DNA from: Dehalococcoidia bacterium UBA3254
GTDB lineage: Bacteria > Chloroflexota > Dehalococcoidia > Dehalococcoidales > UBA3254
NCBI GenBank assembly: GCA_002362735.1
Contig: DEUU01000296.1
Coordinates: 1 to 5,166, forward strand
Reading direction: 5' to 3'
DNA: 5,166 nucleotides
In this document: positions 1 to 5,166 of the stretch, piece after piece
Numbering within the stretch: position 1 is the first letter of the stretch
Layout: every line of letters begins with the position of its first letter
Translations under genes and position numbers: made by a program
The notes under the pieces: model-generated
The model's database searches: none
What the model was told of the DNA's origin: nothing
The model's input: the letters and a program-made list of their open reading frames with translations, nothing else

Positions 1-16
1 AAGAGTCACTCCAGTA

Positions 17-514
17 TCATCTCAATGTCTTAATAAAAGCCACCAGGTCATTCAGGTCATTGGGTGACATTTGCCAGCGGGGCATCAGATATTCCAGCGG
101 ACTACCCTCAGAGTCTATTCCCTGGGTTATTGCCCTTTTTACAGTATCTTCGGTATATGATGGGGTGTAGTTACTGGTTGAAGATAAAACCGGCCAGGTG
201 ATATTGGGGACATCGAATCTTTGCATCATAAAAGTTGTCGTTCCGCCCACTCCTTGAGGTCCGTGACATGTGACGCATGCGAGACCGGTTTGCATCATCA
301 TGCCTGGCCCTCCAGAATAGGTAATAGGATTACCTGAAGCGCTGGTGGAAGTATTATAAATTTGATGTCCATTTGATACTGATGGATTTCCCGTGGTGGT
401 GGGAATACCAGATGTACCTGGAGAGTTGCCGGAAGACCCAAAGCAACTTCCCGAAATGAGGAGTATTAGCACGGGCAGAATGATCAGAAAAATGTCTCTC
501 ATCCATTTCTTCAT
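17..514 (-). CDS. Exported mono-heme c-type cytochrome, Met-rich (165 aa)
   Basis: Small class I-like cytochrome c, probably an electron carrier or redox partner outside the cytoplasmic membrane. Residues 1-23 are an export signal: MKKWMR, then a hydrophobic stretch (8-20). Cys24 follows Ser-Gly-Ser, so this may be a lipoprotein, but the lipobox is poor (Ser, not Leu/Val/Ile, at -3). Residues 25-65 are a Gly/Ser/Thr/Pro-rich linker. One heme-attachment motif, CVTCH, lies at 80-84, and Met144 (LMPRWQMS) before the final helix (151-164) is the likely distal heme ligand. Met72-74 and Met96-97 are extra methionines flanking the heme motif. The start is supported by AAGGAG at 523-528, 8 bases upstream. 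It begins 33 bases after the stop of the CopB-type ATPase, so co-transcription is likely. A role in copper or redox homeostasis is inferred from that neighbour and the methionines. The cytochrome identity is secure; the partner and exact function are unknown. Confidence 0.9.
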   Translation of the reverse strand: MKKWMRDIFLIILPVLILLISGSCFGSSGNSPGTSGIPTTTGNPSVSNGHQIYNTSTSASGNPITYSGGPGMMMQTGLACVTCHGPQGVGGTTTFMMQRFDVPNITWPVLSSTSNYTPSYTEDTVKRAITQGIDSEGSPLEYLMPRWQMSPNDLNDLVAFIKTLR

Positions 515-547
515 TATCAGGTCTCCTTAAGACTATAAAATGAATTC

Positions 548-2569
548 CTAAATCCTAATTAGCCTGGCGTTGATGGCTACGATGATGGTGCTTAAAGCCA
601 TAAGGGCTGCTCCCAGCGCCGGGTCCAGCAAGACCCCGGCGCTATAAGCTACCCCGGCTGCCAGGGGAATGGCAAAGATATTGTATCCGGTTGCCCAGGC
701 CAGGTTTTGCACCATCTTTCGATAGGTTGCTTTTGAAAGTTTGAGGATGGAAATGATGTCTCCGGTGTTGCTTTTTACAAGTACTACGTCTGCCGTAGCC
801 ACTGCCACATCTGTGCCGGCTCCGATAGCTATTCCAAGGTCTGCCTGAGCCAAGGCTGGAGCGTCGTTTACTCCATCCCCGACCATCGCCACTTTTAATC
901 CACGGGACTGGATTTCTTTGACCTTCTCCGCTTTCTGGTCCGGTAAGACCTCTGCAAAATACTCTTCGATCCCGATCTCCTCAGCTACCTGCTTCGCTAC
1001 CAGCCGGTTATCACCGGTGAGCATCAGGCATTTAATTCCCATTCCTTTGAGTTCGAGAACGGATTTTTTAGATTCCTGGCGGATTGTGTCCGCCAGAGCG
1101 ATCAATCCCTGGATTTTACCATCTATCAGTACGAAAACAACCGTTTTTCCCTGCGAGGCCAGTTTGCCCATGATTTCATTAGTGAAGTGCATGTTCTTTT
1201 CTCGCAGATAGCCCAGGCTGACCACGAGAACTTCCCGGCCATTAACCTTTCCCTGGGCGCCTTTTCCGGGTACCGATTTGAAACCCTCCACAGGGAAAAC
1301 TTCTTCTGAACCTGAGATGATTGACTTAGCGATCGGGTGTTCCGAATTACTTTCCACCGAGGCTGCATATTTCAAAATCTCCTTTTCAGGCATTCGGTCG
1401 AAACTTATAACATCCGTAACGCCGAATTTCCCCAGCGTTAAGGTCCCTGTTTTGTCGAAAATTATTGCCTGGATCTTTCTCGCATGTTCGAAGCTGTCCC
1501 GGTTTTTTATTAAAAGTCCGTTTTTGGCCGAGAGTGAAGTGGATACGGCAACTACGAGGGGAATAGCCAGCCCGAGGGCGTGGGGGCAGGTAATGACCAT
1601 CACCGTGACCATTCGAGACAGGGCAAAAACAAACTCCTGATGGGCAAGCGTTATCCAGACCAGGAGGGTAATGATACCGATGCTCAGAGCCGTTACCGTC
1701 AGTCCGAAAGCTGCCCGATCAGCCAGGTTCTGGGTCTTCGATTTACTCTCCTGAGCTGCCTTTACCAACTCAGTCACCTGAGCCAGGTAAGAGTCTTTTC
1801 CGGTCTTATGCACTTCGATGATGATTGAACCTTCTCCGTTGATTGACCCGCCGATTACTCCGGAATTTATCGTTTTGTTGACCGGATTAGATTCACCGGT
1901 CAGCATGGCCTCAGTGATAGAAGTTTCTCCTTTTATTACAACCCCATCAGCCGGTACCTTTTCTCCCGGTTTCACCAGGACTCTATCCCCTGCCGCCAGC
2001 TGGTCCAGAGGTATATCGGCGATGTCCCCTGATTCCACCATTTTATGCGCTTCAGCAGGCATCAGTCGGGCTAGCTCTTCAAGAGCCGAGGAAGCCGAAA
2101 TTACGGACCTCATTTCCAACCAGTGCCCAAGGAGCATAATATCTATCAGCGTAGCCAGTTCCCAGAAAAATACATCACCCCGGAGTCCGAAAACCACCGC
2201 ACTGCTATAAACCCAGGCTGTGGTAATAGCAACTGCGATCAGTGTCATCATCCCGGGACGTCTTGATTTTAATTCTCCAAAAATACCCTTCAAAAAGGGA
2301 AAACCGCCAAAAAAATAGACCAGTGAGGATAGCGCCCAGAGCACATAGGCATCTCCACTGAAGCGAAGAGAGGTACCCAGATGAAGGAATTGCTGGATGA
2401 CCGGGGAAAGCGCCAGAATCGGTAGAGTGATGATCAGGGAGATCCAGAACCGCCTTTTGAAATCTTCTACCATAGCGGAATGGCCTGTATGCTGGTGATC
2501 ATGACCGGATCGGGTCATTTTCTCATGGTCCATATGTGCCATATGATTCATGTGTTCGTGATGTTCCAT
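548..2569 (-). CDS. copB: CopB-type (P1B-3) heavy-metal/copper-translocating P-type ATPase (673 aa)
   Basis: Inner-membrane ATP-driven metal exporter, most likely for Cu+/Cu2+ and perhaps Ag+. The first 30 residues hold 10 His and 5 Met, a metal-binding tail that replaces the CxxC domains of CopA. Membrane segments lie near 43-61, 75-93, 107-127, 132-150, 287-309, 318-345, 620-645 and 648-670. The intramembrane motif is CPH (328-330), diagnostic of the P1B-3 group. YN (629-630) and MALST...NA (657-668) are the matching TM7 and TM8 signatures. The catalytic parts are complete: TGES (224-227), DKTGT with phospho-Asp372, HP (411-412), TGDN (518-521) and GDGVNDAP (564-571). The frame is open 69 codons further upstream, but that part overlaps the crotonase 3' end and the terminator. 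The His-rich start at 2569 fits the family, and no in-frame ATG, GTG or TTG lies between it and the crotonase stop. There is no Shine-Dalgarno. The cytochrome gene follows after 33 bases. Metal specificity is inferred from the motifs. Confidence 0.95.
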   Translation of the reverse strand: MEHHEHMNHMAHMDHEKMTRSGHDHQHTGHSAMVEDFKRRFWISLIITLPILALSPVIQQFLHLGTSLRFSGDAYVLWALSSLVYFFGGFPFLKGIFGELKSRRPGMMTLIAVAITTAWVYSSAVVFGLRGDVFFWELATLIDIMLLGHWLEMRSVISASSALEELARLMPAEAHKMVESGDIADIPLDQLAAGDRVLVKPGEKVPADGVVIKGETSITEAMLTGESNPVNKTINSGVIGGSINGEGSIIIEVHKTGKDSYLAQVTELVKAAQESKSKTQNLADRAAFGLTVTALSIGIITLLVWITLAHQEFVFALSRMVTVMVITCPHALGLAIPLVVAVSTSLSAKNGLLIKNRDSFEHARKIQAIIFDKTGTLTLGKFGVTDVISFDRMPEKEILKYAASVESNSEHPIAKSIISGSEEVFPVEGFKSVPGKGAQGKVNGREVLVVSLGYLREKNMHFTNEIMGKLASQGKTVVFVLIDGKIQGLIALADTIRQESKKSVLELKGMGIKCLMLTGDNRLVAKQVAEEIGIEEYFAEVLPDQKAEKVKEIQSRGLKVAMVGDGVNDAPALAQADLGIAIGAGTDVAVATADVVLVKSNTGDIISILKLSKATYRKMVQNLAWATGYNIFAIPLAAGVAYSAGVLLDPALGAALMALSTIIVAINARLIRI

Positions 2570-2575
2570 GATTTC

Positions 2576-2581
2576 ATTATA
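2576..2581 (-). promoter_or_regulatory. Perfect -10 box (TATAAT) six bases before the copB ATG; candidate leaderless promoter
   Basis: The minus strand reads TATAAT, then GAAATC, then ATG. Initiation about seven bases after the -10 would put +1 on the A of the start codon (2569). That would explain why this gene alone lacks a Shine-Dalgarno. The -10 lies inside the T tract of the preceding terminator. No good -35 is visible: the best is TCATCA at a 15-base spacer, 3 of 6 matches, and there is no TGn extension. An activator, perhaps a copper-responsive one, may therefore be needed. The hexamer is plain to see; promoter function is inferred, and TATAAT can occur by chance in AT-rich sequence. 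Confidence 0.45.
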
Positions 2582-2614
2582 AAAGAAGAGCGAGGCTGAT
2601 GAGGCCTCGCTCTT
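2580..2614 (-). terminator. Rho-independent terminator after the crotonase gene
   Basis: A perfect 11-bp stem (arms 2604-2614 and 2586-2596, AAGAGCGAGGC on the minus strand) closes a 7-base loop and is followed by TTCTTTTAT on the minus strand. It starts 28 bases after the crotonase stop codon and ends the CoA-transferase/crotonase transcript. On the plus strand the stem is followed only by TCGAAAA, so it is directional. It lies immediately upstream of copB, separating the metabolic module from the metal module. Confidence 0.88.
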
Positions 2615-2642
2615 TCGAAAAGCGACTGGTCTATTTCCAGAT

Positions 2643-3605
2643 TTATTTGGGTGGATTATAGTTCTTGAAGCACTGGGTCTTTTCCAGAGCCTCGTCATAT
2701 TTCGCATGCATCTTATGGAAGGCTTCTCTTTCGCCCATTCCTTCGCGGTCTTTGATGAACATGAGCTCTCTCTCATCCGGGGTGTATTTCAAGTTGACTG
2801 ACAGGGTATGATAGGTGATGACCTCTTTGAGGGTAGTCATGCCCATTCTGTCATACATATGGCGGCGAGCGACTCTACCCATGACGACGACATCTCTGGG
2901 CAGAACGGCAATGGCGCCAGCCAGATGATGAACTTCGCTCTCCAGAATATCCGCCGGGACGGCCTTGGTGCAATAACCGATTTCCTCAGCTTCTTTGCCG
3001 CTGACGGTTCTACCGGTCAGAAGGCATTCCATGACCTTCTTGGTATGGCCCATGAATAACTCGATGGGGACGGTTGGCAGGCCGCCGAAGGCTAACCGCT
3101 GTCCTCTCTGGGAGAATTTAGCATTGTCTGCAGCGACGACAATATCAGAGCATTTTACGATATACAGGCCAGCTTCGATAGCCCAGCCATGTACCTGGGT
3201 GATGATGACTTTATTGCAGTTCAGAATAGCCTGGGGGAAACCGAACAGATGATCCTGGTCGACCTGGAGTCTAATTCTCTGGGATGGTTTGTTGGTCGGG
3301 CTTCCGCCATAGACTCGGTAAACCATGGACAGATCGAATCCCGCACAATAGTTGGGGCCGGCCCCTTTCACGACTACTACGTTGCAATCATCATCATGAT
3401 TAGCGCGGTTGAAGGCCTGGATTAATTCATCGGTCATCATTCCGGGACCAATGCTGATGGCATTGTTCTTGTCCGGGCGGTTCAAAGTGATATAAACGAC
3501 CTTGGGATACTCTTTGTCATGTTCGTACTTGATCCATTTAAAATTGGGTTCTGAGGCCATGTCGGGCCAAATTACTTGTACGTCAGTAGTTTTTTCAATA
3601 GCCAT
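2643..3605 (-). CDS. Crotonase-fold (enoyl-CoA hydratase/isomerase family) protein with atypical active site (320 aa)
   Basis: Cytoplasmic acyl-CoA enzyme of the crotonase superfamily. Family marks are the N-terminal beta-hairpin and LNRPDKNNAI (41-50), the first oxyanion-hole segment GPNYCAGFDL (83-92), the second around VHGWAIEAG (138-146), then CSDIVVAADNAKFSQ (152-166) and the LLTGRTVSGKEAEEIGYC helix (195-212). At the place of the first catalytic Glu of classical enoyl-CoA hydratase there is Tyr148, and at the place of the second, Gly168, so simple hydration may not be its reaction. Glu144, within the oxyanion segment, is a possible substitute acid. At 320 residues it is longer than the usual 255-290, with an added C-terminal helical tail (about 275-320). 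The start is supported by AAGGAGA (3616-3622), 10 bases upstream. It lies 69 bases after the CoA-transferase and before a strong terminator, so the two probably share a transcript and substrate. The fold is secure; the reaction is unknown (hydratase, isomerase, hydrolase and decarboxylase are all open). Confidence 0.9.
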   Translation of the reverse strand: MAIEKTTDVQVIWPDMASEPNFKWIKYEHDKEYPKVVYITLNRPDKNNAISIGPGMMTDELIQAFNRANHDDDCNVVVVKGAGPNYCAGFDLSMVYRVYGGSPTNKPSQRIRLQVDQDHLFGFPQAILNCNKVIITQVHGWAIEAGLYIVKCSDIVVAADNAKFSQRGQRLAFGGLPTVPIELFMGHTKKVMECLLTGRTVSGKEAEEIGYCTKAVPADILESEVHHLAGAIAVLPRDVVVMGRVARRHMYDRMGMTTLKEVITYHTLSVNLKYTPDERELMFIKDREGMGEREAFHKMHAKYDEALEKTQCFKNYNPPK

Positions 3606-3642
3606 TGTTCTTCTATCTCCTTTTTTATTTTTTTATTACCAT

Positions 3643-3674
3643 TTTTCAGTATTTGCTCTGTAGAACACTGAAAA
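3643..3674 (-). other. AT-rich stem-loop in the CoA-transferase/crotonase gap
   Basis: Arms TTTTCAGT (3643-3650) and ACTGAAAA (3667-3674) form an 8-bp stem, extendable by G-U and two A-U pairs, that begins directly after the CoA-transferase stop codon. On the minus strand it is followed by ATGGTAATAAAAAAA, with no T tract, so it is not an intrinsic terminator. It could stabilise the upstream mRNA end or tune expression between the two genes. The purine/A-rich stretch between it and the crotonase Shine-Dalgarno should be unstructured. Function is not shown. Confidence 0.4.
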
Positions 3675-4994
3675 TTACGGCCAATATAATTCTTCCGCCT
3701 TTTTCTTCAGCTCGGCGCGATGATCGGGATGGGCAATACCTATAAGTGCCAGGGCTCTCTGTCTCTGGGTCAACCCTTTCAGTTTAGCGATGCCGTATTC
3801 AGTGATGATGGTATCAGCCGCGATACGCGGTACGGTGACGATGGTGCCGGCATCCAGCATGGGAACGATGCGGCTGTATTTACCGTCCGAAGCCGTGGAA
3901 GGCAGCACCGTGATGCTGCGTCCGCCCTTGGAAAGTCCGGCCCCCATGGCAAAAGTGGTTTGTCCGCCGGCGCCGCTCAGGATGCGCGGACCAACCGATT
4001 CGGCGGCGATCTGGCCGGTTAAATCTACCGAGACGGCCGAGTTGATAGCTTTCATGTTATCATTCTTGCAGATGTTCCTCACGTCCAGCACATATTCCGC
4101 TGGATGAAGCTCGAATGCGGGATTCATGGTCACCCACTGCATATCTTCTATAGAGCCGCCTCCGCAAGCAGTGCAAACGTGTTTCCCGTTCATAAAGTTC
4201 TTCTTTTTACTGGTGATGACGCCTTCCCGCATTAATTTAATGATGCCTCGAGGAGTGGCTTCTGAATACCAGCCAAGATCAATTTTGTTATTGAAGGTAT
4301 CCATGCGAGCGCACCATTCGCTGGTGGAACCCACGCCGATCTGGATCGTGTCACCGTCGTTAATCAGAGTACCGACATATCCCGAAATTGTCTTCTCGAC
4401 TGGTCCGGGTTCGACATTTTTACGTCCCAACAGGTCGGTGCCCCCTGGAGCCTTACCGGACGGAGTATGTTCGACGAAGAGGTCAATCTCGGAAATATGG
4501 ACATTGTTTTCGCCGTAGGTTCGAATCAGGTTCTTGTTGATTTCAGCGATAACGAATTTAGCTCCCCTGAGCTCAGTCAGTTTTGTCCAACAGGAAGCGC
4601 CGAAGCTGCAGTAGCCATGAGCATCCGGCGGTGAAAGTTCCAATAGTACGAAGTCTGCCTGTCGGGACATCTCACCATGATAATCAAATCCCAGAGAGCC
4701 GATCTCTATATCGCATCTCTTTTCGGCGATCATTTGCCGGACAATGGGAAGCGGAAAGCCGATTTCTATTGCGAACGAGGCCTCCCATCCCTGATCATAC
4801 CAGCCGAAATCTCTACCGGGAGTCCGCACTGATATGGTGACGTTTTCCAGTTCACCAAAGCGAGCCGCCAGAGCCAGACCTAATGCTTGCGGTTCGTTAC
4901 CTTGAACGAAACAGACCCGATCTCCATTTTTAACTCGACTGATGGCCTCTTCAGCCGTTACGATCTTACTTTTATATTCCTCTTCCCAGGTCAT
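3675..4994 (-). CDS. Acetyl-CoA hydrolase / 4-hydroxybutyrate CoA-transferase family protein (439 aa)
   Basis: Cytoplasmic class I CoA-transferase that would move CoA between an acyl-CoA donor (typically acetyl-CoA) and a carboxylic acid. Length and layout match the 4-hydroxybutyrate/butyrate:acetyl-CoA transferase group of about 430-440 aa. The N-terminal half includes LLELSPPDAHGYCSFG (117-132). The C-terminal half holds GDTIQIGVGS (214-223), the likely catalytic Glu245 in LGWYSEATPRG (240-250), NDNMKAINSAVSVDLTGQ (311-328), the SGAGGQTTFAMGAGLSKGG motif (340-358) and ITEYGIAKLKGLTQRQRALA (397-416), all in family order. Glu245 would form the glutamyl-CoA thioester. The start is supported by AGGAG (5003-5007), 8 bases upstream. 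Nothing looks truncated. A CxxC (CTAC, 274-277) sits where relatives I recall have hydrophobic residues. It is first in a likely two-gene operon with the crotonase 69 bases downstream. The family is certain. The acid substrate is not, so no gene symbol is given; 4-hydroxybutyrate, butyrate and other short acids are all possible. Confidence 0.93.
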   Translation of the reverse strand: MTWEEEYKSKIVTAEEAISRVKNGDRVCFVQGNEPQALGLALAARFGELENVTISVRTPGRDFGWYDQGWEASFAIEIGFPLPIVRQMIAEKRCDIEIGSLGFDYHGEMSRQADFVLLELSPPDAHGYCSFGASCWTKLTELRGAKFVIAEINKNLIRTYGENNVHISEIDLFVEHTPSGKAPGGTDLLGRKNVEPGPVEKTISGYVGTLINDGDTIQIGVGSTSEWCARMDTFNNKIDLGWYSEATPRGIIKLMREGVITSKKKNFMNGKHVCTACGGGSIEDMQWVTMNPAFELHPAEYVLDVRNICKNDNMKAINSAVSVDLTGQIAAESVGPRILSGAGGQTTFAMGAGLSKGGRSITVLPSTASDGKYSRIVPMLDAGTIVTVPRIAADTIITEYGIAKLKGLTQRQRALALIGIAHPDHRAELKKKAEELYWP

Positions 4995-5028
4995 TAATTC
5001 CTCTCCTACTGTATTGTTTCTGGCTTAT

Positions 5029-5050
5029 GATTTATCACTCTATGATAATC
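5029..5050. promoter_or_regulatory. Operator-like dyad over the predicted CoA-transferase transcription start
   Basis: GATTTATCA and TGATAATC (plus strand) form an inverted repeat of about 8 bp with one bulged base, around the 5-base centre CTCTA. It overlaps the predicted +1 (about 5046) of the promoter at 5053-5081, a usual place for a repressor site. It could equally form a small hairpin at the 5' end of the mRNA. The symmetry is visible; a bound regulator is inference. Confidence 0.35.
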
Positions 5051-5052
5051 GT

Positions 5053-5081
5053 CTTATAGACCGATTCATTCTTCTTGCCAG
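5053..5081 (-). promoter_or_regulatory. Sigma70-like promoter for the CoA-transferase/crotonase operon
   Basis: The minus strand has CTGGCA (5081-5076, 4 of 6 matches to the -35 consensus), a 17-base spacer, and TATAAG (5058-5053, 5 of 6 to the -10). Transcription would start near 5046, giving a leader of about 52 bases with the Shine-Dalgarno near its end. The first -35 base is also the last base of the adjoining palindromic repeat. The spacing is ideal and no better candidate is seen in the 172-base upstream region, but this is prediction only. Confidence 0.45.
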
Positions 5082-5110
5082 TAGGGGCGGGTTTTTAAAC
5101 CCGCCCCTAC
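5081..5110. repeat. Perfect 30-base palindromic repeat (14-bp arms, TT loop)
   Basis: The arm GTAGGGGCGGGTTT and its exact reverse complement AAACCCGCCCCTAC flank two bases. It is much more GC-rich than the AT-rich sequence around it. From memory, TAGGGGCG...CGCCCCTA palindromes are dispersed, REP-like or MITE-like elements in several bacterial phyla; I could not search. On the minus strand no T tract follows, so it does not terminate transcription that way. On the plus strand TTATATTATTTT follows, but no plus-strand gene precedes it. It occurs once in the window. Confidence 0.75.
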
Positions 5111-5127
5111 TTATATTATTTTACACC

Positions 5128-5160
5128 TTAATTGACAGCCGATAGTAGTTAACTGCCAGC
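5128..5160 (-). repeat. Imperfect 12-base direct repeat, 21 bases start to start
   Basis: GCTGGCAGTTAA (5160-5149) and GCTGTCAATTAA (5139-5128) on the minus strand match at 10 of 12 positions and lie two helical turns apart, upstream of the palindrome and promoter. Such phasing would suit an activator, but about one pair this good is expected by chance in a region of this size, so support is weak. Apart from this, 5111-5166 holds no recognisable feature. Confidence 0.15.
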
Positions 5161-5166
5161 TATCTA

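Noticed and set aside
1..16. Terminator after the cytochrome gene
   Set aside because: Only 16 bases remain beyond the stop codon and no hairpin is visible; the transcript end may lie outside the window.
441..455. Firm lipoprotein call for the cytochrome
   Set aside because: Cys24 is well placed, but Ser at -3 departs from the lipobox consensus, so it is noted only as possible.
1818..2210. Open plus-strand frame opposite copB, and similar ones opposite the other genes
   Set aside because: These lie antisense to strongly conserved coding sequence, have no family motifs and are explained by codon usage on the minus strand.
2625..2640. Small CTGG/CCAG hairpin between the crotonase stop and the terminator
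   Set aside because: Only four base pairs with a 7-base loop; expected by chance.
3643..3674. Stem-loop after the CoA-transferase as a terminator
   Set aside because: The stem is AT-rich with a large loop and is followed on the minus strand by an A-rich rather than T-rich stretch.
5081..5116. Palindrome as a rho-independent terminator
   Set aside because: The T-rich side is on the plus strand, where no gene precedes it. On the minus strand the stem is followed by TGGCAAGAAG, with no T tract, so a dispersed repeat is a better reading.
5132..5137. TTGACA on the plus strand as a -35 box
   Set aside because: No -10-like hexamer lies 16-18 bases downstream (the 17-base position reads GCCAGC) and no plus-strand gene follows within the window.

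Overview
The window carries four complete genes, all on the minus strand, so transcription runs from high to low coordinates. They form two modules separated by a strong intrinsic terminator. Strong Shine-Dalgarno sites on three genes, a c-type cytochrome and a P1B metal ATPase point to a bacterium of intermediate GC content, probably an anaerobe or facultative anaerobe. The gene mix and the GTAGGGGCGGGTTT palindrome would suit an uncultured Chloroflexota (Dehalococcoidia-like) or Desulfobacterota lineage. That placement is a weak inference, because no marker gene is present.

Module 1 (about 5166 to 2580) is acyl-CoA metabolism. A 172-base leader region holds a perfect 30-base palindromic repeat (14-bp arms), a plausible sigma70-type promoter abutting it, and an operator-like dyad over the predicted transcription start. 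Next come an acetyl-CoA hydrolase/4-hydroxybutyrate CoA-transferase family protein (439 aa), a 69-base gap with a weak stem-loop, and a crotonase-fold protein (320 aa). The crotonase appears to lack both glutamates used by classical enoyl-CoA hydratase. The module ends at an 11-bp GC-rich hairpin with a T tract (2586-2614). The simplest reading is that the first enzyme loads an organic acid onto CoA and the second transforms the resulting acyl-CoA.

Module 2 (2569 to 17) is metal handling. It holds a CopB-type (CPH, P1B-3) copper-exporting ATPase with a His/Met-rich N-terminus and, 33 bases downstream, a small exported mono-heme c-type cytochrome with methionine clusters. The ATPase start has no Shine-Dalgarno. 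A perfect TATAAT lies six bases before its ATG, inside the T tract of the preceding terminator, which suggests a leaderless transcript.

I see no CRISPR array, tRNA, rRNA, transposase gene or clearly new defence system. The most interesting points are the terminator/-10/leaderless-start overlap, the unusual crotonase active site, the copper-ATPase and Met-rich cytochrome pairing, and the palindrome touching a promoter.
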